Below, one piece after another: positions 1 to 9,288 of a DNA stretch of 64,000 bases. Within the stretch, counting starts at the first letter, position 1, and the number at the start of each line of letters is the position of its first letter. Under the pieces are notes generated by a model. It saw only the letters and a program-made list of their open reading frames with translations. It was not told where the DNA came from and made no database searches. The position numbers and the translations under genes were made by a program. The DNA is from Orbaceae bacterium ESL0721 (GTDB lineage Bacteria > Pseudomonadota > Gammaproteobacteria > Enterobacterales > Orbaceae), in contig JAQTHZ010000002.1 of NCBI GenBank assembly GCA_029433365.1, positions 1 to 64,000 on the forward strand, in the 5' to 3' direction.

Positions 1-504
1 ACGTATTGCTAATTATCTAAAAAAGAACTCAACAGCACCTCCATGTTAAAATTGCGCTGATTTTATCAAGAAAACAGTTATATCAAAAAAACTACAAAAT
101 AAAACCCAATAACAAAAACCAAGGATGAAAAGGAATAGATGTTTCACTATCAATTAGTGTCAGCCGATGCGTGGCAGGATGAGCGCGCGTTTAGCCGGTT
201 TTGGACTATTTTAGTCGCCCAAAACGGATTAAACATTTTATGATTCAGATTACCGCGATGTTATTAAAAAAGTTAGTTGCCGATCCAGAGTCTTGTAAAG
301 ATTTTTATCAAGTATTACAACAGGTTGGACTCCCTTACCAAACTTACTACCACAAAATCCCCGATAAAGTTGCACAAAGTTTTAGCTACCGCGCTATTTA
401 CTGAAAGCGCAATTCTGCTAGAGCTGCCACTACCAAGTTGGATTTACAATAATTCAACATTTAACAGCGCTTACGTTAAGAAAAAGTTTAAAAAAAAAGA
501 CGCC
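1..504. other. Unassigned, probably decayed coding sequence
   Basis: On the plus strand a reading frame opens at an ATG near 139 and runs about 30 codons before a stop; other frames then continue in short pieces to about 500. No family was recognised. The pieces change frame repeatedly, as in the rest of the first 6 kb, so this is best read as a decayed gene or its edge. The last part (about 400-504) also lies next to an inverted copy of the cdiA start and may have been displaced with it. Positions 1-138 show nothing recognisable. Confidence 0.3.
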
Positions 505-870
505 GCTTTAACCGTACTTGCAGCACAACTATTTGACCTGCTAATCTCAGCTACTGCCATTAAAAGAGCTCGAGTTCGATTATAGATAAGACTTTTTAAA
601 AGCGTGCGTTCATTGAGTTAGATATTTTTATTGTTATTGTGACCCGTTTTGGCAGGTATCTGAAAGTGCTGTTAGATTTAAGTGCACCTATTATTGAATT
701 TAATAATCAAGGGATACCGATTTAACGCTATTTATAAAAAACGCAGCTAAACGTAAAAACTCTGATTTAGGCGTGGCTTGATAAATTAAGCAAAATAGTT
801 GCTCCCAGGTAACACTGATAAACAAGCGTTAACAAGATGAAAGATTGGCTACGGAGGTAGTGATTACCTG
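505..870 (-). pseudogene. Inverted partial copy of the cdiA promoter and 5' end
   Basis: Read on the minus strand, about 602 down to 505 reproduces the first ~95 bases of the intact cdiA at 35519, including its ATG, the ESPR-like start (Met-Asn-Ala-Arg-Phe) and a long stretch spelling the same codons as cdiA residues 10-40. Positions 603 to about 870 reproduce, in the same orientation, the ~240 bases upstream of that gene. Identity then stops on both sides. This is therefore a 5' stub of a second, inverted CdiA-type gene or the scar of a recombination between two loci. The forward-strand open frames here are antisense to it. Seen directly by comparing the two stretches. Confidence 0.75.
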
Positions 871-2290
871 CGTCCTGCAGAACTTCAGCACCTGTATAAC
901 TATAATAGTGAGCCGCCATTTCGCCCCGACCGAGCAGATAGGTGAGCTCTTTTTCCCAGATGCTACTACTCTTAAATGAGACTAAATTTATCACAGCTGT
1001 AGGTCGTTCATTGGTGATTTGGGTAGTGATGAGAGTGAACTGCTTTTGATAACCCGTGACCCTACATTACTAAGGCAAACTATTAAAATCTATCCTACCA
1101 TCCACCCATAGTGAAGGGTTTGATAAAAGTGATTACAGTTATAAGAGTGATAAACTTGCTAGAATTGCTAATGAGTACCTAAGTAGTCCGCTCGTCCTTG
1201 ATGGCAGCGGAGGTGAAAAAGATTACGAAACTAAACTCAAAGAGCAGATTAGTCTTGATGTATAAAACCGATGAGCTTAGCGATATCGAAAAACCTCTAC
1301 CCACTTCACCGCTATTAAACTCAATCTAAAACAGCTTCGCACACCCAGTCTCATTAACGTGAATTTTGAAACTCGCCTATTCATATAAACTCAAAGCCAA
1401 AAAATTAACCTATCAACATGTTGAGTTAAACCAGCCGATGATTGAACTGACGCTTAATAAAATTATAAATATAAGATTACAGCAAGAGATTATGCTGTAA
1501 TGCTGTTGCAGTTTGATACGAATAATAGAGTTTTTCATGAATCAAAGTCAAAATACCTACCAGATGGTTTGCTCACGTTAAAACTTGGGATTTAACAGCA
1601 ACGCCTGTTGAAAATCATTTTATAGATGAATTTTACCAAGATGGGGCCTTAAAAACTCAATATCAAAAAAATGTTATCCATGCAAGACTGTTTACCGTTG
1701 GTGAAAGCATAATTTTTTTGCAGGGATTGAGACGATGCGAAACATCATGGGGGAACCAGAAAGACCATTACGCAATCTCGCCTCTACCATGCAGATAATG
1801 GGTGGCGCGGTTAATCTATATATTGCGGCAACAATTGGCGCGACAGGTGTTGGTACGCCATTAGCTGCCACAAACACTTTTGTTGGGCTAGATAATATAC
1901 AAGCTGGTGTCGTTATTCTCTTGAAGATTCACCACAAATTATGGTGCACAATTTTTAGAGTGGGCGGTACTCCCTAAAGCTCTTTATCTAACATTTTTTA
2001 CGGTTTAACAAAATCGGTAATGTTTCGCCCAACAATTAGGCGCTAGTTTTGCTTTGCAGTTGAAAAGTAAAATTGTCAGTTTAGTGCACGCTGAATTTGG
2101 TGTGGACTTTCTCATCAAATTATGTTGAAGAATAGCCAATCAGCAAATATTGATTCCAAATTCGAAACAGTTAACCTAGCCAAATCTGGGCAAATAGCAA
2201 CACCGACTGAAATAACAATCACAGTTGAGAACATCAGCGTAAACCAGAGAAATGTGATTAGTTTGAAGAGTATTTACGATAAGTTACTTT
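871..2290 (+). pseudogene. Decayed large secreted or toxin-like gene
   Basis: Fragments of coding sequence in changing plus-strand frames. Around 880-965 a frame reads ...YLRPAELQHLYNYN..., at about 1120-1260 a hydrophilic lysine-rich stretch, and at 1735-1905 a Gly/Ala-rich hydrophobic stretch resembling the membrane-like pre-toxin segment that recurs near 3840-4130 (both end in a V/IG-x-DNI-x-AG motif). The 1388-1436 segment recurs at 3528-3576. I infer the remains of the N-terminal and pre-toxin part of a polymorphic toxin protein feeding into the HNH-like remnant that follows. The family of the N-terminal part was not recognised. Confidence 0.45.
1388..1436 (+). repeat. Direct repeat, copy 1 (second copy at 3528)
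   Basis: About 47 bases that recur at 3528-3576. The copies differ essentially only in the length of two A runs (6 versus 7, and 3 versus 4), fitting either slippage or homopolymer miscalling. Translated in the best frame both give the same peptide (KAKKLTYQHVELN), so they are probably homologous parts of two related toxin genes. Confidence 0.7.
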
Positions 2291-2730
2291 TTGGCTTCAA
2301 AAGAGCTATTGCAAACAAAACCAATATATTCACGAGTACCTAATAAATGGATAGAAGAAGGGGGTAAAATTGAAATTTTGGATAATAATTGGACTTATAT
2401 TAATAAAGATGGAATATCTGTCACATATGAACTTAAAAATATAAATGGTAAAGATGTTAAACTACCTAACTTTAGTCGTTATTTACACCCTGATAAAAAA
2501 ATGGCTGAAGTTGATATTGGCGTTTTCTCAGGTAATAGAGATAAGGACACTAAAAAATTTTTAGAGCAGTAATTTATCCCTAAAGGGATTACATCATTAC
2601 AGCCCATAATGGAAAATGCAGTTAGTTGAAACAATCACCCATGAAGAATAATCCCTACCAATAATCCAGACATCACGCCATCCTAATGGAAAAATGCGGC
2701 GAATTAATCTATTAGTAGCACCTAAAGTCT
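2291..2730 (+). pseudogene. HNH-type nuclease toxin domain, broken
   Basis: The frame ending at 2572 reads ...YPDF-like (LPNFSRYLHPDKK) followed by EVDIGVFSGNRDKD, which is the shape of the polymorphic-toxin HNH/HHH nuclease domain, where a conserved D-I-G-x-[FT]-G-x-R-x-x-D precedes an HH(H) motif. After a stop, another frame at about 2593-2660 gives HHYSP, then a stop, then KMQLVETITHEE, matching the expected catalytic His-His and downstream strand. At least two frameshifts and a nonsense codon separate the pieces. The neighbouring broken SUKH-type immunity gene fits, since SUKH proteins often protect against such nucleases. Family assignment is from motif memory, not a search. Confidence 0.55.
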
Positions 2731-2798
2731 TTAAAATGGCGATACACGCTGTTTACCCATGTTGAGCGGTCACAGTTTATATAAATAGGAGATAGATA

Positions 2799-3469
2799 AT
2801 GTTACTCATTTTTTTTTAATTTCGATAATTCAAATGTTGCCGAAAAAAATAGAGCTATTTGAACGGGCACTCAGTATAACATTACCCGCACCGTATGCTG
2901 ATTTTTTAAAAAAATATAATGGTGGATACACCCCTAAAACAAGTTTTGATATAAATGGTGAAAGCAGTGATATACGATACTTCTATGGTTTTGAAGAGCA
3001 GAAAATACTGTGATTTTTCTTATTTAATGAACAGAAATAGTTTTACTTCTGCAATAGAAAATGGTTATCTGCCGATTGCTGAGGATAGCTTCGACAATTC
3101 TATTGTTATCGGTACTAGTGAGTTAAACTATGGGAAGATCTATTTTTATGATACCTATAACTACTTATGGATCACATGAATATGTGAAATAGATACCTAT
3201 AACTACTTATCTTTAAAGATTTTATTTCACAAATTGAGAGTCATGAATATGTACCACTCTCTATAGAAGAGAGAATACAGGGAATGAAGGAGAGAAATGG
3301 TGATGCGCAGGTTGATGACAGTTTAATAAAATTATGGCAAGCAGAAATAGATAAATATGCAAATCTAAAACAGGAAAAGTGGAGCTATAATATAGATCTA
3401 GATAGTAAATTGCAATCTACTAACTATTTTTGTGATATTAATCTTATAAAAAAAATTCAAATTAAATAA
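2799..3469 (+). pseudogene. SUKH (SMI1/KNR4) family immunity protein, broken
   Basis: A purine-rich site (aggag) precedes ATG 2799. The usable frame begins LPKKIELFERALSITLPAPYADF (split here as LPKKIELFER and LPAPYADFLKKYNGG), the classic SUKH opening in which a helix is followed by LP-x-x-[YF]-x-x-FL-x-x-x-NGG. Downstream pieces give a FLPIAEDS-type turn (YLPIAEDSFDNSIVIG), then KIYFYDT, and the C-terminal helix at 3284-3469. Frames change near 2825, 3010 and 3180, and a short segment (ACCTATAACTACTTAT) is duplicated at about 3160 and 3197. It would normally neutralise the HNH-type toxin immediately upstream. As read it encodes no complete protein. Confidence 0.65.
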
Positions 3470-3527
3470 CCTCTAACAATTTTTTTGAGGGTAGCGAGGC
3501 TGATTAAGCTACTCCTCAAAAATACCA

Positions 3528-3576
3528 AACTCAAAGCCAAAAAAATTAACCTATCAACATGTTGAGTTAAAACCAG
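3528..3576 (+). repeat. Direct repeat, copy 2 (first copy at 1388)
   Basis: Near-identical to 1388-1436 apart from A-run length. It marks the start of a second toxin-related coding remnant, suggesting tandem duplication of a toxin gene or of its 5' part within this graveyard. Confidence 0.7.
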
Positions 3577-3599
3577 CAGAGGGTTCTATCTCAAGTTCC

Positions 3600-4887
3600 A
3601 TAAAGACCATAAATATGCCATTACATCGATTAGTTAGTGTTTATTGGGGCATAAGTTTAAAGTACCCCAAAAGTGCGTCGATTTTAATCCGCAGGGTCTC
3701 GCAGATATTGTACCCCAAAAAGTGGGCACATATTGATGATTGGCAACTTGAAGTGCGGTTGATGTCTCTTTTATTGATGAATATTTTAGCCATATCGAGC
3801 CACAAAACCTTACTAATGCAGCCGAAGGGGCAGCGGTAGGTCACTCACTACTTGGCGCATCTGGCGGTCTGATTGGTGGTATAACCGGTTACCTTTATGG
3901 CGATACCATCAAATCGACCTACACTAAATATGAAAACCAGATTCTAGGTGGCGCACAAGTAGCTGGTGGTCTACTAACCTTAGCCGTTGCTGGTACAATT
4001 GAAGGGGCATCGCTTGGCACAGGGATGGCTGTTGCGGTTGCTTTAGGGTTTATAGGCAGTGACAATATTGCTGCCGGCATGAGCCGCATCTTAACAGATG
4101 CAGAGGTGACAACACTTGGGGAGGATGCCATTGCTTGGTCGGGACTTGTGCCAAGGGTATGAAGGATTTATTACTAAATTACGGACTGGTTGATTTAGCC
4201 CTTGGCAGCAAAACAATGCTCCTAAATAAAGTACCATCTGCTGCCCACAATATTGTCTCAATCAAATATGCGACCCCAGCAGGGCAGAAGCCGTCATTAA
4301 TACGAGATATCAAAGTCTATATTGAAAAACTCTCAAAAAACAGATTAAGGTATCGGCATGTTATAGAACTAAAAGAGCCCACTTTTAACCCATTCGGCTC
4401 GGTTGGCGCAGCTAATGGAAGTGGTGCTAGTAAACCTGTTAAAAAACCTAATACTGGCGAAGAAAATATTATAAATAAAGTTGAAAGTGACGTTGTTGAT
4501 GCTAATAAAATTGATAGACTAGAAGACTTATCAAATAGTAAAGCTAAGCCATCTATAGGAGCTGAAAATGCTGTAGACGGTTCTAAGTTAAATGCGCAAT
4601 TAGTTGGTAAAGAAATTGCAGGTGGACATGCATTTGAAAGCATGTTTTACAACAAGGTGAATTCAACTCATTAGATATTAGAACATATAGAAATACGTAA
4701 ACAATTTGCGGCACATATAGAAAATATTGTTAGTAATCCAACATCAGTAAAACAATTTAGTGGAGGAAGAACTGCATACTGGGATCAGTCAACAGGAACG
4801 ATTGTTATTAGAAATCCTAAGACTTCTGACGGTGGTACTGCTTTTAGACCTGTAAATGGACGAGATTATTTTGATAACTTGAGGTAA
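3600..4887 (+). pseudogene. Polymorphic toxin, RNase-like C-terminus, frameshifted
   Basis: From about 3770 a continuous frame gives a Gly/Ala-rich membrane-like pre-toxin segment (AVGHSLLGASGGLIGG, then AGGLLTLAVAGTIEG) to about 4134; a second frame runs 4135-4674. Its C-terminus reads LNAQLVGKEIAGGHAFE, and after a -1/+1 pair of frameshifts (about 4636 and 4698) resumes as KQFAAHIENIVSNP, GRTAYWD, GTIVIRNP and GGTAFRP before the stop at 4885. This H-AFE-KH ... GRTAYW ... GGTAFRP pattern resembles small RNase toxins of the barnase/EndoU/colicin (BECR) type; I infer an RNA-cleaving toxin. The frameshift falls at the proposed catalytic His-x-x-Lys-His, so as read the toxin is inactive. Part of its pre-toxin recurs at 5567-5733. 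Confidence 0.6.
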
Positions 4888-4891
4888 TTAA

Positions 4892-5095
4892 ATGAAAATT
4901 ATAGATATTATAGATAAACATGCAAATATATCGTTATCATACGAAGAGTTGCTCATGTTAAATGCCATTTTTAATGAAGTGTGTAATGGTATAGATGTTT
5001 TTGAGTTTGAAACTAGAATTGGTGCAACAAAAGAAGAAGTTTCTTATTTATTAAGACAAATAGGAAATATTCTCGATAAGATGGAAAAAAATTAA
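4892..5095 (+). CDS. Small immunity protein for the RNase-like toxin
   Basis: 67 residues starting 4 bases after the toxin stop, with a GAGG site at 4881-4884 just upstream. It is acidic and helical, with a hydrophobic middle (SYEELLMLNAIFNEV) and no signal peptide or membrane segment, as expected for a cytoplasmic inhibitor of a nuclease toxin. Position directly behind the toxin and small size are the evidence for the role; the family was not recognised with certainty. It is uninterrupted although the toxin ahead of it is frameshifted, the pattern expected if immunity is retained after toxin loss. It may be a complete orphan immunity gene. Confidence 0.65.
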   Translation: MKIIDIIDKHANISLSYEELLMLNAIFNEVCNGIDVFEFETRIGATKEEVSYLLRQIGNILDKMEKN

Positions 5096-5172
5096 TTTAG
5101 ATAGATTCCACGAATATTAGATCTGGGATCATTTTATCTATCTTTAACATAGTACCAGCGAGACCATAAATT

Positions 5173-5493
5173 ATGAAAATTAACAATTTTTGACAGAAAT
5201 AAGAAATAAAGTTAATCAAAGTATAATGTATAGTTTAATCGATAGAGCTACAAAAATGCGAGGAGTTACAGCTGATTTAAATAAAGATAATATACTAACA
5301 ATAAGAATGATTTTTGATAATAAATTATTAGATGAAGAAGAGGAAGAAATGCAGATTGCAAATACAGAAGTTGTAGCAGATTTTTAATGATTTTAAAGAT
5401 ATTTATCTTGATCTCTTAATTGTATCCGAATCAATTAGTATTTATGAAAAGAAAGGAAATTTAGGCTGGTTCTATTTGCGTAAGGAATATTAA
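5173..5493 (+). pseudogene. Second small immunity-type protein, frameshifted
   Basis: ATG 5173 reads six codons, meets a stop, and continues in another frame as TEIRNKVNQSIMYSLI to DEEEEEMQIANTEVVADF; a further shift at 5386 continues NDFKDIYLDLLIVSES to WFYLRKEY and a stop at 5491. Both shifts lie at T runs (one T short, then one T long), so the ~107-residue acidic protein may be intact in reality. Acidic composition, small size and place behind toxin remnants suggest an immunity protein; its toxin partner is not visible, unless it lay in the short gap at 5096-5172. No family name is assigned. Confidence 0.5.
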
Positions 5494-5500
5494 ATTAATT

Positions 5501-5532
5501 GAAAAGATCCTAAGCCAAATTTGGATCTTTTC
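5501..5532 (+). terminator. Stem-loop terminator behind the immunity gene
   Basis: GAAAAGATCC at 5501-5510 pairs perfectly with GGATCTTTTC at 5523-5532 around a 12-base loop, 8 bases after the stop of the preceding gene. The 3' arm ends in a T-rich run. This is a plausible intrinsic terminator for the toxin/immunity transcription unit. Confidence 0.6.
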
Positions 5533-5733
5533 CTCATCGCCCATGCCATCCTTGGTGCTGCTGGCATGAGCCGCATCTTAACTGATGAGAAGGTGACAAC
5601 AGATGATTCCATAGTCAGGACTTGTGCCCAAAGGATATGAAGGCATCACCTACGGACTGGTTGACCTAGCCCTTGGCAGCAAAACAATGCTCCTAAGTAA
5701 AATACTATCCTCAGCCCACAATATCGTCTTTTA
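5531..5733 (+). pseudogene. Chimeric pre-toxin fragment
   Basis: Positions 5531-5561 closely match the pre-toxin region of the intact cdiA (about 41752-41782: CCTCATCGCCCA...ATCCTTGGTG). Directly after this, 5567-5733 matches two parts of the toxin remnant at 4076-4263, with a deletion between them. The fragment is therefore a join of two different toxin genes, a recombination scar. No complete reading frame exists. Confidence 0.6.
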
Positions 5734-5898
5734 AGACAATTAAAACTGAGTTTGTGAAAAATACAACTTTTAAAAATACCCAAGAGCTACAACAACGTTT
5801 TCTGCTTATGCATATTGGTACAAACGATTGCACTCGTCATTAGGATATTTGACACCAATGGCATTTTGTAAACAGATACCCCTTAATTTTGTTGTATG
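5729..5898 (+). pseudogene. IS3-family transposase C-terminal stub
   Basis: The first frame reads FKTIKTEFVKNTTFKN, then after a shift near 5806 AYWYKRLHSSLGYLTPMAF and a stop at 5896. KTE plus (Y)NxxRxHSSLGYLTPxxF is the signature end of IS3-family OrfB (DDE transposase), including the last catalytic Glu. Everything upstream of the KTE motif is missing. It is not the same element as the copy at 46252, whose end reads RIRKHSYLNYLSPVQF. Confidence 0.7.
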
Positions 5899-6227
5899 AA
5901 AATGGGTAGATATTCCAGAAAAATAACTAACTCTTTAATAATTACTTTCAACCCTAAAACATTTCTATCCTTGCTGCTTAAAGTGATCTTTAATTGATAT
6001 TTTATTTTTAATAAAATCATTGACTTAGTTACATGATATTTATACGATACATCTGCTAAATTATTCAGCGCTATTTTTTCTGAATAACTCTTTTTTACTA
6101 AAACTATTTTTTTACCACCTAATTAAGACGTTGAAAAATAGTTTTTGTATTGTTTAAACAGCGTCAATGCAAAAGCAATAAAAATAACTATAATAATCAT
6201 TGACATACATAATAGAGGAATTATACA
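5899..6227. other. Intergenic region upstream of the repeat-tract gene
   Basis: AT-rich, with no gene recognised. It contains one copy of the 14-bp AACCCTAAAACATT word (5950-5963) and the leader of the phase-variable gene. Just ahead of that gene, AGAGG at 6214-6218 is a good ribosome-binding site for ATG 6228. Two partly complementary AAACTATTTTT / AAAAATAGTTTTT stretches lie at about 6101-6112 and 6134-6146. Confidence 0.4.
5950..5963 (-). repeat. 14-bp recurrent word, copy 1
   Basis: AACCCTAAAACATT, intergenic. Identical or complementary words occur at 30597, 35170, 44570, 44598, 46089, 46117, 62295 and 63827, with one-mismatch copies at 12588 and 63783. Confidence 0.7.
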
Positions 6228-7898
6228 ATGCACGCACCAACGCACCAACGCACCAACGCACCAACGCACCAACGCACCAACGCACCAACGCACCAACGCA
6301 CCAACGCACCAACGCACCAACGCACCAACGCACCAACGCACCAACGCACCAACGCACCAACGCACCAACGCACCAACGCACCAACGCACCAACGCACCAA
6401 CGCACCAACGCACCAACGCACCAACGCACCACTAATAAATATAGATCGCCAAAGGGTGTATTACGCCTATTAATCAATAACTCATCTAAAACGATCCTAA
6501 AAAGATCTTTTTACTTTAATTTTTACCCCTTTCTTAATCTCATTACCAGCTTACAGTGCACTCACTACTATTGAGACCCAAAATATTATCCACGGCACCG
6601 TCCCCTATTTAACTTTTGACAATGGTAAAACTAAAGCGACCGATGCATCGTCACTCTTAAGCATAAAACTCAGATGGTAGAATATTCTGAAAATAAAGAT
6701 GGTAGAATATTCGCCCCTGAAAATAATCCATCAACTCCTGATAATCCTATTGAACTACCTGATGGCACTCAATCACTTGCTGATATCCAGATGTTTATGC
6801 CAGTTGGTAAAACATCGATAAGTCTGAATGAGTTAGTTAACGCACCTTATAATTATGGTGTGGATGAGAATGGGGATCTGATAACTGCAACGGGTAACTT
6901 AACATTGGATTTAAGAGATTCACAAGATATAGAGGTTAACCTGAGAGATAAATTAATACCTTGTAGCCCTTCTGATTATCCCATTAACTATTACTCAATA
7001 AATTTGAGTAATAACGAGGGTAAATTAACGACCAAATATGGTTACCCTAATACCACCTCTTTTAATGCAGCAAATGTGATTTACTACGTTATACCAAAAC
7101 CCATTGTCTGTTATATTGCTCAACCTAATGGCATTATTGGAGATGATAGTTTTCCACAAATTGATGGACCTGCTAGCCAGTGGGTCAGACACCGTGGATA
7201 TTTACCGCAAAATATTGAAGATCCCGCAACGAATTTTCCTACAACAGGAACCCATGGATTGAATTTTAACTTAATGTTAAGTAATGGGGTAAATTGGCAG
7301 AATATAAGTTACGATAAGAGTCCGAGTAGTTCAGGATTAGATATTGTTTTGAACGGAGAATATTCTTATTTTGGTGGCGTTAATATATTTTTATCGGGTC
7401 CCAACGGGGGAACTAATTATGGTCATCCTGATCCGATTAATAATAATCCACCAGAAAGCGCTGTCCCAACCACTTTTACTATCTATTCAGATAAAGCAAA
7501 GACCAATAAGATATACAGTTTTACGATTAGTAAATGGTTTATTTCAAAAATTGATAATAATTATGAAACCTATGATGCTAATTACTGTAATAACCATTAC
7601 GGCAATCGTTATCGAATACCAATTGTGAGCGAATTAACTAATGCTAATGGAGATGATTGGCATGGCGGACTAGCTGGTCAACCTAACAATTACCAACGGC
7701 GTATTGGTGGTGGACTCTATACAGAGTGGGGTTATATAGACACGGAATTCTATTCTCATGTTAGTTTTTCATGGTACGGTATGGGCTACTAATCCGCAAG
7801 GAACTAAGCACTATAATGTCGCCCCTTGGGGAGGTGAAATCAATTCTCACAGTAATGAAAGTGAAACAATTCTAGAATTTATTTGCGTCACCCCATAA
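6228..7898 (+). pseudogene. Phase-variable secreted lectin-like adhesin, frameshifted
   Basis: ATG 6228 has a good AGAGG site and runs straight into the 8-bp repeat tract; with 24 repeats it stops at 6473. With one repeat fewer it would continue in the frame that carries NNSSKTILKRS, followed (after a shift near 6510) by a signal-peptide-like FTLIFTPFLISLPAYSA. A shift at an A run near 6663 leads into the 372-residue frame 6674-7792. Another near 7785 adds ATNPQGTKHYNVAPWGGE...FICVTP, ending at 7898. The long part is Asn/Gly/Tyr-rich and lacks membrane segments. Its end (Cys-rich NYCNNHYGNRYRIP, SELTNANGDDW, FSWYGM, final FICV) looks like the C-type-lectin-like tips of invasin-type adhesins. 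Surface adhesin is inference; the repeats and frames are directly visible. Confidence 0.5.
6231..6431 (+). repeat. 8-bp tandem repeat tract, 24 units
   Basis: Perfect tandem CGCACCAA from 6233 (24 full units to 6424, then 7 more bases of a 25th). It starts one codon after ATG 6228. Because 8 is not a multiple of 3, each gain or loss of a unit changes the frame downstream. In every forward frame the tract translates to the same RTNAPTHQ octapeptide, so any frame is open through it. This is the design of contingency loci in host-adapted bacteria. Confidence 0.95.
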
Positions 7899-8006
7899 TA
7901 ATTAATTTGATCCAAACAGATCACCAATAAAAGTGCATTTTTATTTGTGATTCTTAAAAACAGCCTCTACAATATCCTTTTTTTTGGGAATAAGTAGGTT
8001 AGGCAT

Positions 8007-9103
8007 ATGGCAATTGCAACCATTGAGGTAGATCGTAACGCTATATTGCATAATGTTAACTATTTAAAGCAACTCGCGCCAAGTAGTGAACTTATTGCAA
8101 TTATTAAAGCGAACGCCTATGCACATGGTAAATTGGGTGTGGCAAAGCTATTGGCAGATAAAGTGGATGGATTTGGTTTGGCGCGTTTATCTGAAAGCCG
8201 TTGAAATCCGTAATGCCAATATCTCAACGCCGCTCATCTTGTTAGAGGGCTTTTTCTACATGATGACCTTAACCTACTGATTGATTATAATATTCAGACC
8301 GCCATTCACTGCGATGAACAGATCGACCGTTTACAGTCTGAAGCGGGTCAAAATCTGTTAACCGTCTGGTTTCAGTTAGATACGGGCATGCATCGGTTAG
8401 GTTTTCGACCGGAAGAGGCTATCGAAAAATTTACCGCTCTAGCCAACTGCAAAGTTGTACGTAAGCCGATCAATATAATTAGCCACTTTAGTTCAGCAGA
8501 TGATCTTACCTCGTCACAAACCACAAAACAGCTTGCCCAGCTAACCCACTTTTTAGATTCCATTGCGGATAAAACCCTTATTGGCAAATGTTCTATCGCG
8601 GCAACAGGGGGGCTATTAGCTTGGGAGCAGTCACATAAAAATGTCATTAGACCAGGCATTGCACTTTATGGTGTCTCACCATTTGATTACCCAATACCCG
8701 AACTAAAACCAGCGATGACCTTTAAATCAGAACTGATTGTGATAAGGCAACATAAAGCGGGTGAAGCGGTCGGGTATGGTCAGATCTGGACGAGTCCAAA
8801 AGATACTAAGCTTGAGTAGTTGCAATGGGATATGGTGATGGTTATCCGCGCAATATCCCAGAAAATACCCCAGTATTAATTAACGGTCGACGCGTGCCTA
8901 TTGTTGGGCGGGTCTCAATGGATATGATAGTGGTTGATTTAGGTGCAAATTGCCAAGATAGAGCGGGGGATGAAGTGATTTTTTGGGGTAAAGGACTCCC
9001 TGTTGAAGAGATTGCAAAACATACAGGTATTAGTAGTTATGAACTTTTAACCCGCCTCACATCGCGTGCACAAATTCACTATATTAATGATGATATAAAT
9101 TAA
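8007..9103 (+). pseudogene. alr: Alanine racemase, biosynthetic, with three indels
   Basis: A PLP enzyme interconverting L- and D-alanine for peptidoglycan. The start reads MAIATIEVDRNAILHNVNYL, with the PLP-lysine motif AIIKANAYAHG at residues ~31-41. Frame changes near 8204 and 8260 separate this from LTVWFQLDTGMHRLGF, GGLLAWEQSHKNVIRPG and GYGQIW. A third near 8816 separates the last part, [20 protein letters not shown] and [10 protein letters not shown]. All domains are present at normal length (~365 residues), and each break is repaired by one base. Since D-Ala is usually essential, sequencing error is as likely as real loss. AGG upstream supports the start. Confidence 0.85.
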
Positions 9104-9288
9104 TGATTTTATAAATAATGACAATATTAAGTATCTGTTAATTGGTAGATCGATTAATTAATAGATCTATGAATTAACAGATACATAGAATAACAGATAC
9201 ATAGAATAATAGATAAATTGATTAATAGTTATATTGGTCAATAGAGAGTAAGTAATAGACGTTTAATTACATTGATGGTTAATTACCC
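9104..9288. repeat. Intergenic AT-rich short repeats
   Basis: Between alr and mltG the text repeats variants of GATACATAGAATAA and TTAATAGAT with a period of about 16-18 bases (9125-9245). No gene. Similar degenerate tandem units fill other spacers in this half of the window (10361, 12840, 18730, 23200). Confidence 0.5.

Noticed and set aside
277-585. 102-residue plus-strand open frame
   Set aside because: Its second half is antisense to the inverted cdiA 5' copy; the first half shows no family match.
6231-6431. Repeat tract as a CRISPR array
   Set aside because: Units are 8 bp, directly abutting and without spacers. It is a simple sequence repeat.
6123-6477. Open frames on both strands through the 8-bp repeat, e.g. 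WCVGALVR repeats on the minus strand
   Set aside because: They arise only because the repeat has no stop in any frame. The minus-strand versions have no ribosome-binding site and no downstream gene.
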